Shown here: positions 33,802 to 42,414 of the stretch, one piece after another
Layout of the letters: each line of letters starts with the position of its first letter
Position numbering within the stretch: the stretch's first letter is position 1
DNA from: Sphingomonas sp. ERG5
GTDB lineage: Bacteria > Pseudomonadota > Alphaproteobacteria > Sphingomonadales > Sphingomonadaceae
Reading direction: 5' to 3'
Length of the DNA: 61,196 nt
NCBI RefSeq assembly: GCF_000803065.1
Contig: NZ_JSXI01000025.1
Span: 1 to 61,196, forward strand
The notes under the pieces: model-generated
Databases searched by the model: none
Told to the model about the DNA's origin: nothing
What the model saw: the letters and a program-made list of their open reading frames with translations, nothing else
Made by a program: the position numbers and the translations under genes

Positions 33802-34641
33802 ATGCGCCATGCGCTCTCCGTCGATGTCGAGGACTGGTTCCAGGTCGGCGCCTTCGAAAAGGTGATCGACAAGGCCAATTGGGATTCGCTGGAGACACGG
33901 GTCGAGCGCAATACCGATGCGGTACTCGCGCTGTTCGGCGAAAGCGGGGTCAAGGCGACCTTCTTCACGCTTGGCTGGGTGGCGGCGCGTTATCCCGCGC
34001 TGATACGGCGCATCGTCGATAATGGGCATGAGATTGCCAGCCATGGTTGGGATCATGACCGCGTCTTCACCATGGATGCGGCGACGTTTCGGGCCGATCT
34101 TGCGCGGACGCGCAAGACGCTCGAAGACGCCGGCGGCACGGCGGTGACCGGCTATCGTGCGCCCAGCTTCTCGATCGACAAGCGCACCCCCTGGGCGCAT
34201 GTCGAACTGGCCGAGGCGGGCTATACCTATTCGTCGAGCGTCGCGCCGCTCAAACATGATCATTATGGCTGGCCCGAAGCGCCGCGCTACGCCTTCCACC
34301 CATTACCCGATTCCGATCTGGTCGAAGTGCCGGTGACGATTGCCGAACTGGCCGGGCGCAAGATGGCGACGGGCGGTGGCTTTTTCCGCTTGTTTCCTGG
34401 CGCGCTGACCGATTTCGCAGTCCGCCAGGTGGCGGGCGAGGGGCAGCCAGCGATATTCTACTTCCATCCGTGGGAGATCGATCCCGATCAGCCGCGCGTG
34501 ATCAATGCGCCGGTTAAGTCGAGGCTCCGTCATTACAGTCGGCTTGGGGCGATGGCGGGCAAGCTGCGCACGCTGATCGGACGGCACGACTGGGGCCGAA
34601 TGGACGCAGTGGTGGCCGAGGCGCGGCGCGGGCTTGCGTGA
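33802..34641 (+). CDS. Polysaccharide deacetylase, XrtA-associated
   Basis: NodB-fold deacetylase expected to remove acetyl groups from the exopolysaccharide. The first metal-binding motif is SVDVEDWFQV at the N terminus, the His motif is IASHGWDHDRVF, and GYRAPSFSI is the Arg-containing third motif. The C-terminal half contains IFYFHPWEIDPDQPR, characteristic of the XrtA-associated subfamily. The start at 33802 gives 279 aa; an upstream in-frame start would overlap the ATPase gene. It ends inside the FemAB-like gene. Confidence 0.92.
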   Translation: MRHALSVDVEDWFQVGAFEKVIDKANWDSLETRVERNTDAVLALFGESGVKATFFTLGWVAARYPALIRRIVDNGHEIASHGWDHDRVFTMDAATFRADLARTRKTLEDAGGTAVTGYRAPSFSIDKRTPWAHVELAEAGYTYSSSVAPLKHDHYGWPEAPRYAFHPLPDSDLVEVPVTIAELAGRKMATGGGFFRLFPGALTDFAVRQVAGEGQPAIFYFHPWEIDPDQPRVINAPVKSRLRHYSRLGAMAGKLRTLIGRHDWGRMDAVVAEARRGLA

Positions 34642-35711
34642 ATATGCCGCTGATCTCGACGCTGTTGGCGGTGCGGGCCGTCAACCTGGGTGATGCGCAT
34701 GAGCGCACGCGGATCGCGGCGTTCGTGCATGCACATCCCAACGCGACGCCGTTTCATTTGCCAGCGTGGAGTATCGCCGTCGCGCGCGGCTGCGGGCAGA
34801 TTGCCCATGCGTTGATCGCCGAACGGGCCGATGGATCGATTGCCGGCTATGTGCCTTTGACCGAAGTGCGGTCGCCGCTGTTCGGGCGGGCGCTGGTCTC
34901 GAATGGCTTTGCGGTTGGTGGCGGCATTCTCGCTGAGGATGAGGCTGCGGTGGAGACGTTGGGTGATGCGGCCTGGGCGCTGGCCGAGACGTTGAAATGC
35001 CCGACGCTGGAATTGCGGGGGGCGGAGCCGACGGGTCCGGAATGGAAAGTCGACAGGGATACCTATCTCGGCTTCGCGCGCGACCTGGCCGCCGATGACG
35101 AGGCCGAACTGCTTGCCATTCCGCGCAAACAGCGTGCCGAGGTGCGCAAGTCGCTTGAGATCGACCTGCAAGTGACGACCGGCAACGGCAAGGCGGATCA
35201 GGCGGCGCATTTCGCGGTCTATGCCGAATCGGTTCGCAATCTGGGCACACCGGTGTTTCCCGCGCGGCTGTTTCGCGAAGTGCTGGCGGCGTTCGGCGAT
35301 AACGCGGACATTCTGACGGTAAGCGCGAATGGGAGGCCGGTTGCCAGCGTATTGAGCCTGTATTTCAACGATACCGTCTATCCCTATTGGGGCGGCGGTA
35401 CCGCTACGGCGCGGGCACTTCGTGCCAATGATCGGATGTATTTCGCGCTGATGAGTCATGCTCGCGCGAAGGGTTGTGTCCGGTTCGATTTCGGGCGGTC
35501 GAAGGTCGGAACGGGACCCGCTGCCTTCAAGAAGAACTGGGGTTTTCCGGGCGTTCCTTTGATGTATGTTAAACGTGCAGCGTCTGAGGGGGCGCTTCGC
35601 GACATCAATCCGTTGAATCCACGCTATCGGTTGAAGATCGAGATGTGGAAAAAGCTGCCATTGTGGGTCGCGAACCAGGTTGGGCCGTATATTTCCAAGG
35701 GACTCGGCTGA
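34638..35711 (+). CDS. FemAB-family protein, XrtA/PEP-CTERM system-associated
   Basis: Acyltransferase-fold (GNAT-like) protein of the FemAB type, 357 aa. Diagnostic segments are FHLPAWSIAVARGCGQI, RKQRAEVRKSLEIDL and the C-terminal FDFGRSKVGTGPAAFKKNWGF, where the substrate-binding core lies. Typical FemAB proteins transfer aminoacyl groups; the donor and acceptor here are unknown but may relate to the ligase/carrier module of this locus. Start is GTG at 34638 (overlap with the deacetylase stop) or ATG at 34644. Confidence 0.88.
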   Translation: MNMPLISTLLAVRAVNLGDAHERTRIAAFVHAHPNATPFHLPAWSIAVARGCGQIAHALIAERADGSIAGYVPLTEVRSPLFGRALVSNGFAVGGGILAEDEAAVETLGDAAWALAETLKCPTLELRGAEPTGPEWKVDRDTYLGFARDLAADDEAELLAIPRKQRAEVRKSLEIDLQVTTGNGKADQAAHFAVYAESVRNLGTPVFPARLFREVLAAFGDNADILTVSANGRPVASVLSLYFNDTVYPYWGGGTATARALRANDRMYFALMSHARAKGCVRFDFGRSKVGTGPAAFKKNWGFPGVPLMYVKRAASEGALRDINPLNPRYRLKIEMWKKLPLWVANQVGPYISKGLG

Positions 35712-36925
35712 TGGGGGACATCCTGTTTCTGGCGCACCGGGTGCCTTATCCGCCTGATCGCGGCGACAAGATCCGCGGGTTCCACATTCTGAAATTCCTC
35801 TCGGCGCGCAAGCGTGTCCATCTGATCGCTTTTGCCGACGATACGCGCGACATGAAGGGCAAGAGCGGCCTCGCCAAATATACCGGCAACCGGTCGATCA
35901 TCTGGCGGTCGAAATCGCGGCTGCTGGCGGCGACTCAGGCATTGCTCAAGCGCAAGCCGGTATCGCTGACCTCGTTCGAAAACCGGCCATTGCGCGATGC
36001 CGTCGACAATATCCTCGCGCGTCACTCGATCGATACGATCTACGTCTTTTCGAGCCAGATGGCGCAGTATCTGCCGGCCAATCCGCGGCAGCGCGTGATC
36101 ATGGATTTCGTCGACATGGATTCGGCGAAATTCGCCGCCTACGGCAAATCCTCTGGCGGGCCGATGGGGTGGATGATGCGGCGCGAGGGGCGTCTGCTCC
36201 AGTCTTATGAACGCAACGTCGCCCGGAACGCGGCCGCGAGCCTGTTCGTCAGCGAAGACGAAGCCGCATTGTTCCGCGACAAGACGGGCGCCGAACGGGT
36301 CTTTGCGGTCGAGAACGGCATCGACACCGAGTTCTTCGATCCCACCGCCAGCTTCAAGCGGATCGACACCACCGGCGCGCTGATCGTGTTCACCGGCCAG
36401 ATGGATTACCGCCCCAATGTCGAGGCGGTCGTCTGGTTCGTCGAAGCGATCCTGCCGCATATCCACCTCGAATATCCGCAAGCGCGCTTTGCCATTGTCG
36501 GGCGGCAGCCGACTGAGGCGGTCAAGGCGCTGGCCAGGCAGCCCGGCGTGATCGTGACGGGCGAAGTCGCCGATGTGCGTGGCTGGATCGCCGCCGCATC
36601 GGTGGTCGTCGCACCGCTCAAATTGGCGCGGGGCGTGCAGAACAAGGTGCTTGAGGCGATGGCGATGGCGCGTCCCGTGGTCGCCTCGGCTGCCGCTGCC
36701 GCGGGGATCGACCACCGGGACACGATCCGTGTCGGTGAAACGGTCGGCGAGATCGCCGAACAAGTGAATGCGCTGCTCGCCAACTCGTCCGGCGCCGCGG
36801 CGCTGGGCCAGAAGGCGCGCAAGCAAGTCGAGGAGCGCTATAGCTGGGAGGCGCGGCTTGCGCCGCTCGAAACGATCATGGGCATTCGCGTCAAGGCCCC
36901 GCCGCAGCGCAGGACAGCAGCATGA
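35711..36925 (+). CDS. Glycosyltransferase, XrtA-associated (GT4 type)
   Basis: GT-B fold sugar transferase expected to act in repeat-unit assembly of the exopolysaccharide. The N-terminal domain begins MGDILFLAHRVPYPPDRGDKI. The donor-binding C-terminal domain has VENGIDTEFF, VFTGQMDYRPNVEAV, ARFAIVGRQP and KLARGVQNKVLEAMAMARPVV, the Glu-containing GT4 motif. At 404 aa it is full length. The ATG at 35711 overlaps the preceding stop, and the end overlaps xrtA. Confidence 0.9.
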   Translation: MGDILFLAHRVPYPPDRGDKIRGFHILKFLSARKRVHLIAFADDTRDMKGKSGLAKYTGNRSIIWRSKSRLLAATQALLKRKPVSLTSFENRPLRDAVDNILARHSIDTIYVFSSQMAQYLPANPRQRVIMDFVDMDSAKFAAYGKSSGGPMGWMMRREGRLLQSYERNVARNAAASLFVSEDEAALFRDKTGAERVFAVENGIDTEFFDPTASFKRIDTTGALIVFTGQMDYRPNVEAVVWFVEAILPHIHLEYPQARFAIVGRQPTEAVKALARQPGVIVTGEVADVRGWIAAASVVVAPLKLARGVQNKVLEAMAMARPVVASAAAAAGIDHRDTIRVGETVGEIAEQVNALLANSSGAAALGQKARKQVEERYSWEARLAPLETIMGIRVKAPPQRRTAA

Positions 36926-38457
36926 CAATCGCCTTTCCCTCCGCCGATTTCAACAACGGCACATCGCTGGTCGCGGCGGGCTGGCGGCGGCAGTCGTCGA
37001 TCCTGGGCGGCGTCGCGCTGATTCTGGTGCTGCTCTTTCGCGGCGATGCCGGCGACCTGGCGCGGATCTGGTGGACCAGCACGACATTCGGGCATTGCCT
37101 GTTTATCGCGCCGGTCATCGCCTGGCTGGTATGGCAGCGCCGCGTACAGCTTGCCGAACTTCAGCCGGTCGCCTGGTGGCCGGGGCTCGCGCTCGTCGCG
37201 GTCGGTGGGTTCGGATGGCTGCTCGGCGATGCGTCAAGCGTTGCGCTGGCGCGGCATCTCGGCCTGGTCATGATGCTGCAGGGCGCGGTCGTTACCTTGC
37301 TTGGCCCCAATGCCGCGCGCGGGCTGTTATTTCCGCTATGCTACGCCTTCTTCCTCGTGCCGTTCGGCGAGGGGCTGGAACCGATGCTGCAGGATGTGAC
37401 CGTGGCGATGACCATGCCGCTGCTCCATCTGTTCGGCGTGCCGGCACAGGTCGATGGCGTGTTGATCACCATTCCCAATGGCTATTTCGAAGTCGCCGAA
37501 GCCTGTTCGGGCGCGAAGTTTGTCATCGCGATGGTCGCCTATGGCGCGCTGGTCGCCAATGTCTGCTTCGTCAGCTGGGGGCGGCGCGCGGCGTTCATGG
37601 CGATCGCTGTGATCGTACCGGTGATCGCCAATGGCCTGCGTGCCTTCGGAACCATCTATGCCGCGCATCTGACCTCGGTCGAGCAAGCGACGGGGATGGA
37701 CCATATCGTTTATGGCTGGGTGTTCTTCGGGGTGGTGATGGCGGCGGTGATCGCGATCGGCTGGCGTTGGTTCGACCGGGCGCCCGACGATCCCGTCTTT
37801 GATCCCGCGACGTTGCAGGAGCCACCGAAACGCCGCATCGACGCCCTGATCGCCGCCGCCCTGGTGCTGACCGTGGCGGGCATCTTCCCGGCCTGGGCCG
37901 GTGCGATCGCGGGCCGGGCGCAAAAGCTGCCCGATGTCATCTCGCTCCCCACCATTGCCGGGTGGCAACGCACCGACACGAGCGTACGGGCGGCCTGGTC
38001 GCCTTATTATCCCGGCGCCGACCATTTCCTGATCGGTCGCTACAGCGATGGGCGCGGCGCATCGGTCGATCTCGCCATCGCCGTGTTCGGCAGTCAGCGC
38101 GAGGGTAAGGAACTCGTCTCGTTCGGCACGGGCGTGCTGCGCCAGGACGATATCTGGGTGCGGATCGACGATCTGCCCAATCTGGCCGGCGGTTCGGCCA
38201 TGCGGATCACCGCGCCCGGTCCAGTCGAGCGCCAGGTGGTGACCTGGTACCGCGTGGGCAATGTCCTCACCCATAACGATAAGGCGGTGAAGCTCGCGAC
38301 GCTGCAGGCCAGGCTGCTCGGCGGGCCGCAACGCGCGGTCGCGGTGCATGTGTCGGCCGAGGTTCAGCCCGGCATCGACACACGCGCGGTGATTGAGCGC
38401 TTCGTGCACGACCTCGGGCCGATCGATGCGCTGGCCGATCATGCGGCGGGGATGTAG
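36922..38457 (+). CDS. xrtA: Exosortase A fused to an EpsI-like domain
   Basis: Polytopic inner-membrane transpeptidase-like enzyme that cleaves PEP-CTERM sorting signals. The catalytic residues are all present: Cys195 in VAEACSGAKF, Arg240 in IANGLRAFG, and His261 in GMDHIVYGW. About eight membrane segments occupy residues 25-290. A further membrane segment near 310 is followed by a periplasmic domain of about 190 residues (LPTIAGWQRTD to HVSAEVQPGIDTRAVIERF), which matches the EpsI/DUF3485 type found fused or adjacent to exosortase A. Length 511 aa. Confidence 0.94.
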   Translation: MTIAFPSADFNNGTSLVAAGWRRQSSILGGVALILVLLFRGDAGDLARIWWTSTTFGHCLFIAPVIAWLVWQRRVQLAELQPVAWWPGLALVAVGGFGWLLGDASSVALARHLGLVMMLQGAVVTLLGPNAARGLLFPLCYAFFLVPFGEGLEPMLQDVTVAMTMPLLHLFGVPAQVDGVLITIPNGYFEVAEACSGAKFVIAMVAYGALVANVCFVSWGRRAAFMAIAVIVPVIANGLRAFGTIYAAHLTSVEQATGMDHIVYGWVFFGVVMAAVIAIGWRWFDRAPDDPVFDPATLQEPPKRRIDALIAAALVLTVAGIFPAWAGAIAGRAQKLPDVISLPTIAGWQRTDTSVRAAWSPYYPGADHFLIGRYSDGRGASVDLAIAVFGSQREGKELVSFGTGVLRQDDIWVRIDDLPNLAGGSAMRITAPGPVERQVVTWYRVGNVLTHNDKAVKLATLQARLLGGPQRAVAVHVSAEVQPGIDTRAVIERFVHDLGPIDALADHAAGM

Positions 38458-38481
38458 CGGGCGCGCTTTCCGCAAATACGT

Positions 38482-38556
38482 CGTCACCCTGAACTTGTTT
38501 CAGGGTCGAAGCGCGGCCATGAGCCTCAGGCGCGTCGCTCATGAGGCAAATGACCG
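38482..38556. repeat. Short palindromic repeat and hairpin upstream of the amidotransferase gene
   Basis: ACCCTGAA-N5-TTCAGGGT (within 38482-38507) is a perfect 8-bp inverted repeat of a type common in proteobacterial intergenic DNA. It is followed by a second foldable stretch (38511-38556: GCGCGG...CCGCGC outside and CATGAG...CTCATG inside). The 165-bp gap between xrtA and the amidotransferase is the largest inside the rightward XrtA unit. Confidence 0.65.
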
Positions 38557-38622
38557 CGCTTAGGTGCTGAACGCATTCGGCACGACGAAGCTTTTGAGGC
38601 GCCTGGAGGATAAACCAACACA

Positions 38623-40512
38623 ATGTGCGGCATCGCCGGCCTTTATTACCCCGCCACGCCGAAGCCGGTCGATCCCGTGCGCATCCGGGCGATGACCGAT
38701 GCGCAACTGCATCGCGGACCCGATGGGTCGGGGATATGGACCGCGCCGGGCGTCGGGCTCGGCCATCGGCGGCTCGCGATCATCGACCTGACCCCCGCGG
38801 GCGCGCAGCCGATGGCGAGTTCGGACGAGGCGCTGACCGTCACCTTCAATGGCGAAATCTATAATTTCCTCGAAGTCCGCAACCAGCTCGAAGCGATGGG
38901 CGCGGTGTTCGTCTCGCACAGCGACACGGAGGTGCTGCTGCACGGCTGGTCGGCCTGGGGCCCGGCGATGCTTGATCGGCTCAACGGCATGTTCGCCTTC
39001 GCGCTGCACGATTCCCGCCGGCAATGCCTGTTCATGGCGCGCGACCGGCTCGGGGTGAAGCCGCTCCATTATGTCGAGCTGTCGGACGGTGGCGTCGCGT
39101 TCGCCTCCGAGTTGAAGGGCTTGCTCGCGCATCCGTTGCTGCGGCGCGAACCCGAGATCCGTGCGGTCGAGGATTATATGGCGTTCGGTTATGTGCCGGA
39201 TGACACCTGTCTCGTCGCAGGGGTGAAGAAGCTGCCCGCCGGCCACTCGCTGCTGATCGAGCGCGGCAAGCCGGTCCCCGCGCCCTCACGCTGGTGGGAT
39301 GTGGATTTCTCGCGCCGCGCCAGCGGTTCGGTCAAGGCGCTGGAAGAGGAACTGGTGTCGCGGATGCGCGACGCCGTGCGGTCGCGCCTGATGGCCGATG
39401 TACCGCTTGGTGCTTTCCTGTCGGGCGGGGTCGACAGTTCGGCAGTGGTCGCATTGATGGCCGAGGCATCGTCCAAAGCGGTCAAGACGTGCACGATCGG
39501 TTTCAACGAAGCAGGGCATGACGAGCGCAGCTATGCCGACCAGATCGCACGGCGCTTCGCGACCGATCATCGCGACCGGATCGTCGCGGCGGACGATTTC
39601 GCGCTGATCGATACACTGGTCGCGGCGTTCGACGAGCCCTTTGCCGATGCCTCGGCACTGGCAACCTACCGCGTGTGCGAACTGGCGCGCGAGGATGTGA
39701 CGGTCGCGCTGTCGGGCGATGGCGCGGACGAGGCGCTGGCCGGCTATCGTCGCTACAAGTTCCAGGCGGCGGAGGAGCGGGTGAGGGGGCTGCTCCCCGC
39801 GACGATGCGGGCCAGCGTCTTCGGGACATTAGGGGGACTCTACCCCAAGGCCGACTGGGCGCCGCGATCCTTGCGTGCGAAAACCACCTTGCTCGCGCTC
39901 GCCGAGGACGGGGCGGAGGCCTATGCGCGCTCGGTCGGCGTGACGACCCCGACGCTCCGCGCGATGCTCTTCTCCACCGAGGCGAAACGTGCGCTGATCG
40001 GCCATCGAGCGGAGGATCGCTATGTCCGCTCGATGCGCGATGCACCGGCCCGCGACGCGATCGACCGCGCGCAATATGCCGATTTCCAGCATTGGCTGCC
40101 TGGCGACATCCTGACCAAGACCGACCGCACCAGCATGGCCGTCGGCCTGGAGGCGCGCGAGCCGCTGCTCGATTATCGCTTCGTCGAATTCGCCGCCTCG
40201 CTACCCGTATCGATGCGGATCAGGGGCGGTCAGGGCAAATGGCTGATGAAGAAGGCCATGGAGCGCTATCTTCCCAAAGACATACTGTACCGGCCTAAAA
40301 TGGGCTTTGTGACGCCGATCAGCGCCTGGTTCCGCGGCGCGCTTGCGGAAGAAGCGGGCGCCCTTGCCAAATCGCGCGTGCTGGGCGGCATGTTCGATCC
40401 CCGCGCGATCGAACGCATCGCCACCGACCACCGGGCCGGCCGTGCGGAACATGGCCGGACATTATGGCAATTGGTGATGCTCGAACGATCGATGCAACGG
40501 CTGTTCGGCTGA
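38623..40512 (+). CDS. Asparagine synthase-like amidotransferase, XrtA system-associated
   Basis: Glutamine-dependent amidotransferase of the AsnB type, 629 aa. N-terminal glutaminase uses Cys2 (MCGIAGLYYP). The glutamine site shows HRGPDGSGIW, HRRLAIIDL and FNGEIYNF. The C-terminal synthase domain has the PP-loop LGAFLSGGVDSSAVVALM. In exosortase A loci this family is thought to amidate sugar or peptide parts of the polymer. It is the last gene of the rightward XrtA block. Confidence 0.93.
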   Translation: MCGIAGLYYPATPKPVDPVRIRAMTDAQLHRGPDGSGIWTAPGVGLGHRRLAIIDLTPAGAQPMASSDEALTVTFNGEIYNFLEVRNQLEAMGAVFVSHSDTEVLLHGWSAWGPAMLDRLNGMFAFALHDSRRQCLFMARDRLGVKPLHYVELSDGGVAFASELKGLLAHPLLRREPEIRAVEDYMAFGYVPDDTCLVAGVKKLPAGHSLLIERGKPVPAPSRWWDVDFSRRASGSVKALEEELVSRMRDAVRSRLMADVPLGAFLSGGVDSSAVVALMAEASSKAVKTCTIGFNEAGHDERSYADQIARRFATDHRDRIVAADDFALIDTLVAAFDEPFADASALATYRVCELAREDVTVALSGDGADEALAGYRRYKFQAAEERVRGLLPATMRASVFGTLGGLYPKADWAPRSLRAKTTLLALAEDGAEAYARSVGVTTPTLRAMLFSTEAKRALIGHRAEDRYVRSMRDAPARDAIDRAQYADFQHWLPGDILTKTDRTSMAVGLEAREPLLDYRFVEFAASLPVSMRIRGGQGKWLMKKAMERYLPKDILYRPKMGFVTPISAWFRGALAEEAGALAKSRVLGGMFDPRAIERIATDHRAGRAEHGRTLWQLVMLERSMQRLFG

Positions 40513-40615
40513 GCCGATCGTGACACGGATGTCATGCAATCATCACTGCCGCGCCAATCAAGTCTCGCTAGACCATATCGGCGCGCCGGTTCGTGAAGCG
40601 CGTGGGAGACTTGCC

Positions 40616-40846
40616 ATGAAGATGCTCATTGCCGTTATCGCCGCCGCGAGCTCGCTTGCTGTCGCGGTTCCCGCCGATGCGAAAGGATGCCTCAAAGGCG
40701 CTGCCGTCGGTGGTGTCGCCGGGCATTTCGTCGGCAAGGGGCATGCTGTGCTCGGCGCGGTCGCCGGTTGCGCCATCGGCCATCATCGTGCGGCCAAGGC
40801 TGCGCGGGCGCAACATGCTCAGGCAAAGGCGGCGGCCGGTCGTTGA
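40616..40846 (+). CDS. Small secreted glycine-zipper protein
   Basis: A 76-residue predicted secreted protein. The signal peptide is MLIAVIAAASSLAVAVPADA, and the mature part has a glycine-zipper-like run (LKGAAVGGVAGHFVGKGHAV and LGAVAGCAIGHH) and an Ala/Lys/His-rich tail. Such proteins often associate with membranes. The ATG at 40616 has GGGAGA about 8 nt upstream, better supported than an upstream in-frame start. No specific function is recognised. Confidence 0.72.
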   Translation: MKMLIAVIAAASSLAVAVPADAKGCLKGAAVGGVAGHFVGKGHAVLGAVAGCAIGHHRAAKAARAQHAQAKAAAGR

Positions 40847-40863
40847 GACCGGCCTCGCGGCCA

Positions 40864-41307
40864 TTATCCGTGCAGGTTGAAAACCTTCATCGCCGCGTGA
40901 AGCGTCAGCGCCATCAGGCATAAGGTCGAGAGGGCGAAGATCGCGAAACGCACCAGCACGCGATTGACGGTCACTTGAACGAGGCTGTGGACGATGCGCA
41001 GGCCGACATAGGCCCAGGCAATGCAGAGATTCCAACCACCGCCGGTCCCGGAAAGCGCGAGGACCAGCGCGACCGCGTAGAATAGGGTCGGCTGCTCCAT
41101 CAGATGGTTGTAATTGTCGGCGGGCCATTGGTCCTTGGCCGGAATTCGCGCCCTCAGATCCGCGCCATTGCCGCCGACCAGATTTTTCGTATCGATCCCG
41201 GCCTTGCCCATTGCCGGGATGCGGCGGGCGTACATCCACAGCCACATCACGAGGGTCCAGCCGATCAGTGCGACGATCGGCGCGAGGATTGGGCTATGGT
41301 CGGTCAT
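40864..41307 (-). CDS. MAPEG-family membrane protein
   Basis: Four-helix integral membrane protein of 147 aa. The core WPADNYNHLMEQPTLFYAVALVLAL, with the Asn-x-x-Glu-Gln-Pro arrangement, and AWAYVGLRIVHSLVQVTVN are typical of MAPEG proteins (membrane-associated eicosanoid and glutathione metabolism family). Bacterial members are often glutathione-dependent, but the substrate is unknown. It is transcribed alone and leftward. Confidence 0.88.
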   Translation of the reverse strand: MTDHSPILAPIVALIGWTLVMWLWMYARRIPAMGKAGIDTKNLVGGNGADLRARIPAKDQWPADNYNHLMEQPTLFYAVALVLALSGTGGGWNLCIAWAYVGLRIVHSLVQVTVNRVLVRFAIFALSTLCLMALTLHAAMKVFNLHG

Positions 41308-41450
41308 CTTTCAGCTCCCCTTATCTTTGTCGGGCAAGCTGCAATAATCGAAACGGATGCGCAACTTTTCTGCGAAGAGACTGACGCGAGGAGCATTGTG
41401 CGATCGTCCAGGCACTGAGGGTCAGCCCATGACCGGGAGAGGGCCGAATA

Positions 41451-42263
41451 TCACTGCTTATGCAGGTAGAACGTCGTTACGGCCTTCCTTTGAGGCGCGC
41501 GTGAGGTTGCCCGTATCGTCTTTCCGTCGGGAAGGATCGTCATCTCGAATATCGAGCCGACGACACCGTTCGACGAGGAGGTCTTAACAACGGTATCGGG
41601 GCTGGGCATGGTGACTTTGGCCAACCCACCCGCCTCGTCACCCTGGATCGGGACAGCCGGCCCGCCGACGATCGCCTCATAGCCGACCCCTTGAGGAGAC
41701 CATGAGCTGAAGCGATTGCCGTCCAGTTTCAGAATCCAGTCGGCTGATCCATCGTCCACGGTGATACCGATCGTCTGCCAGGTTCCGGATATCGGATGTG
41801 ATCTGGCAGGTGGAGTGCCGACACGGCGCTGCCGCGTTTCGCTGCGGACAGGCGTGCCTTTGGGATTGGCGGAATTCACCACCTGCCATGTCAGGAAATT
41901 GCCGTCCGGAGAGACGACATACTTGACCGTATAGACGATCTTCCCATGGACCTTGTCTATTTCCTCGACGATATGATCGTCGATGACGGTGATCGCGATC
42001 TCATCGATATAGCCCTCGCTTGGTATCGAATGAAATTTTCCGTCCGTTTCAACGCTCCCTTCCGCGCTGTCGGAATCCCTGTTGAAGACGCCATTCGTCA
42101 ATAGGATGATGGTGGGTTTCGCGTCGCTCTGTAGTGTCGACGTATCGGGCCGCCATCTGCCGTCGAACGGGCTTTGGGCCGCCGCGGGCATCGCGGCAAA
42201 CATGCCGGCCGCGGGTATCGCAGCAAGCATGCCCGCGACAATCCTGGAAAGAGATATGCGCAT
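41451..42263 (-). CDS. Secreted protein of unknown function with two similar halves
   Basis: Predicted periplasmic protein of about 270 aa. Signal peptide ends AAMPAAAQS. The mature protein looks like an internal duplication: FDGRWRPDTSTLQ...ITVIDDHIVEEI...YVVSPDGNFLTW in the first half aligns by eye with ISGTWQTIGITVD...VTMPSPDTVVKT...MTILPDGKTIRAT in the second. Each half looks like a small beta-rich domain. No catalytic motif is evident. The ATG at 42263 (MRISLSRIVAG) is preferred to the GTG at 42272. Confidence 0.75.
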   Translation of the reverse strand: MRISLSRIVAGMLAAIPAAGMFAAMPAAAQSPFDGRWRPDTSTLQSDAKPTIILLTNGVFNRDSDSAEGSVETDGKFHSIPSEGYIDEIAITVIDDHIVEEIDKVHGKIVYTVKYVVSPDGNFLTWQVVNSANPKGTPVRSETRQRRVGTPPARSHPISGTWQTIGITVDDGSADWILKLDGNRFSSWSPQGVGYEAIVGGPAVPIQGDEAGGLAKVTMPSPDTVVKTSSSNGVVGSIFEMTILPDGKTIRATSRAPQRKAVTTFYLHKQ

Positions 42264-42356
42264 GGCCGTCACTCCCAGGAAAATACCTCTATTGCACGGC
42301 TAAACCGAAACTCGTTGGAGGTGAAGGCCGGCTGTCATGCGCTGCGGATGGCGGCC

Positions 42357-42391
42357 AAAGAAAAAGGGGCGCCGGATCGATCCGGCGCCCC
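42357..42391 (-). terminator. Intrinsic terminator of the polyamine operon
   Basis: A perfect 26-bp palindrome (42366-42391; half-site GGGGCGCCGGATC) is followed, on the minus strand, by a T-rich run (complement of AAAGAAAAA at 42357-42365). It lies 23 bp after the end of the deoxyhypusine synthase-like gene. Confidence 0.9.
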
Positions 42392-42414
42392 CTTCGCATT
42401 TCGGCGGGAAATGC

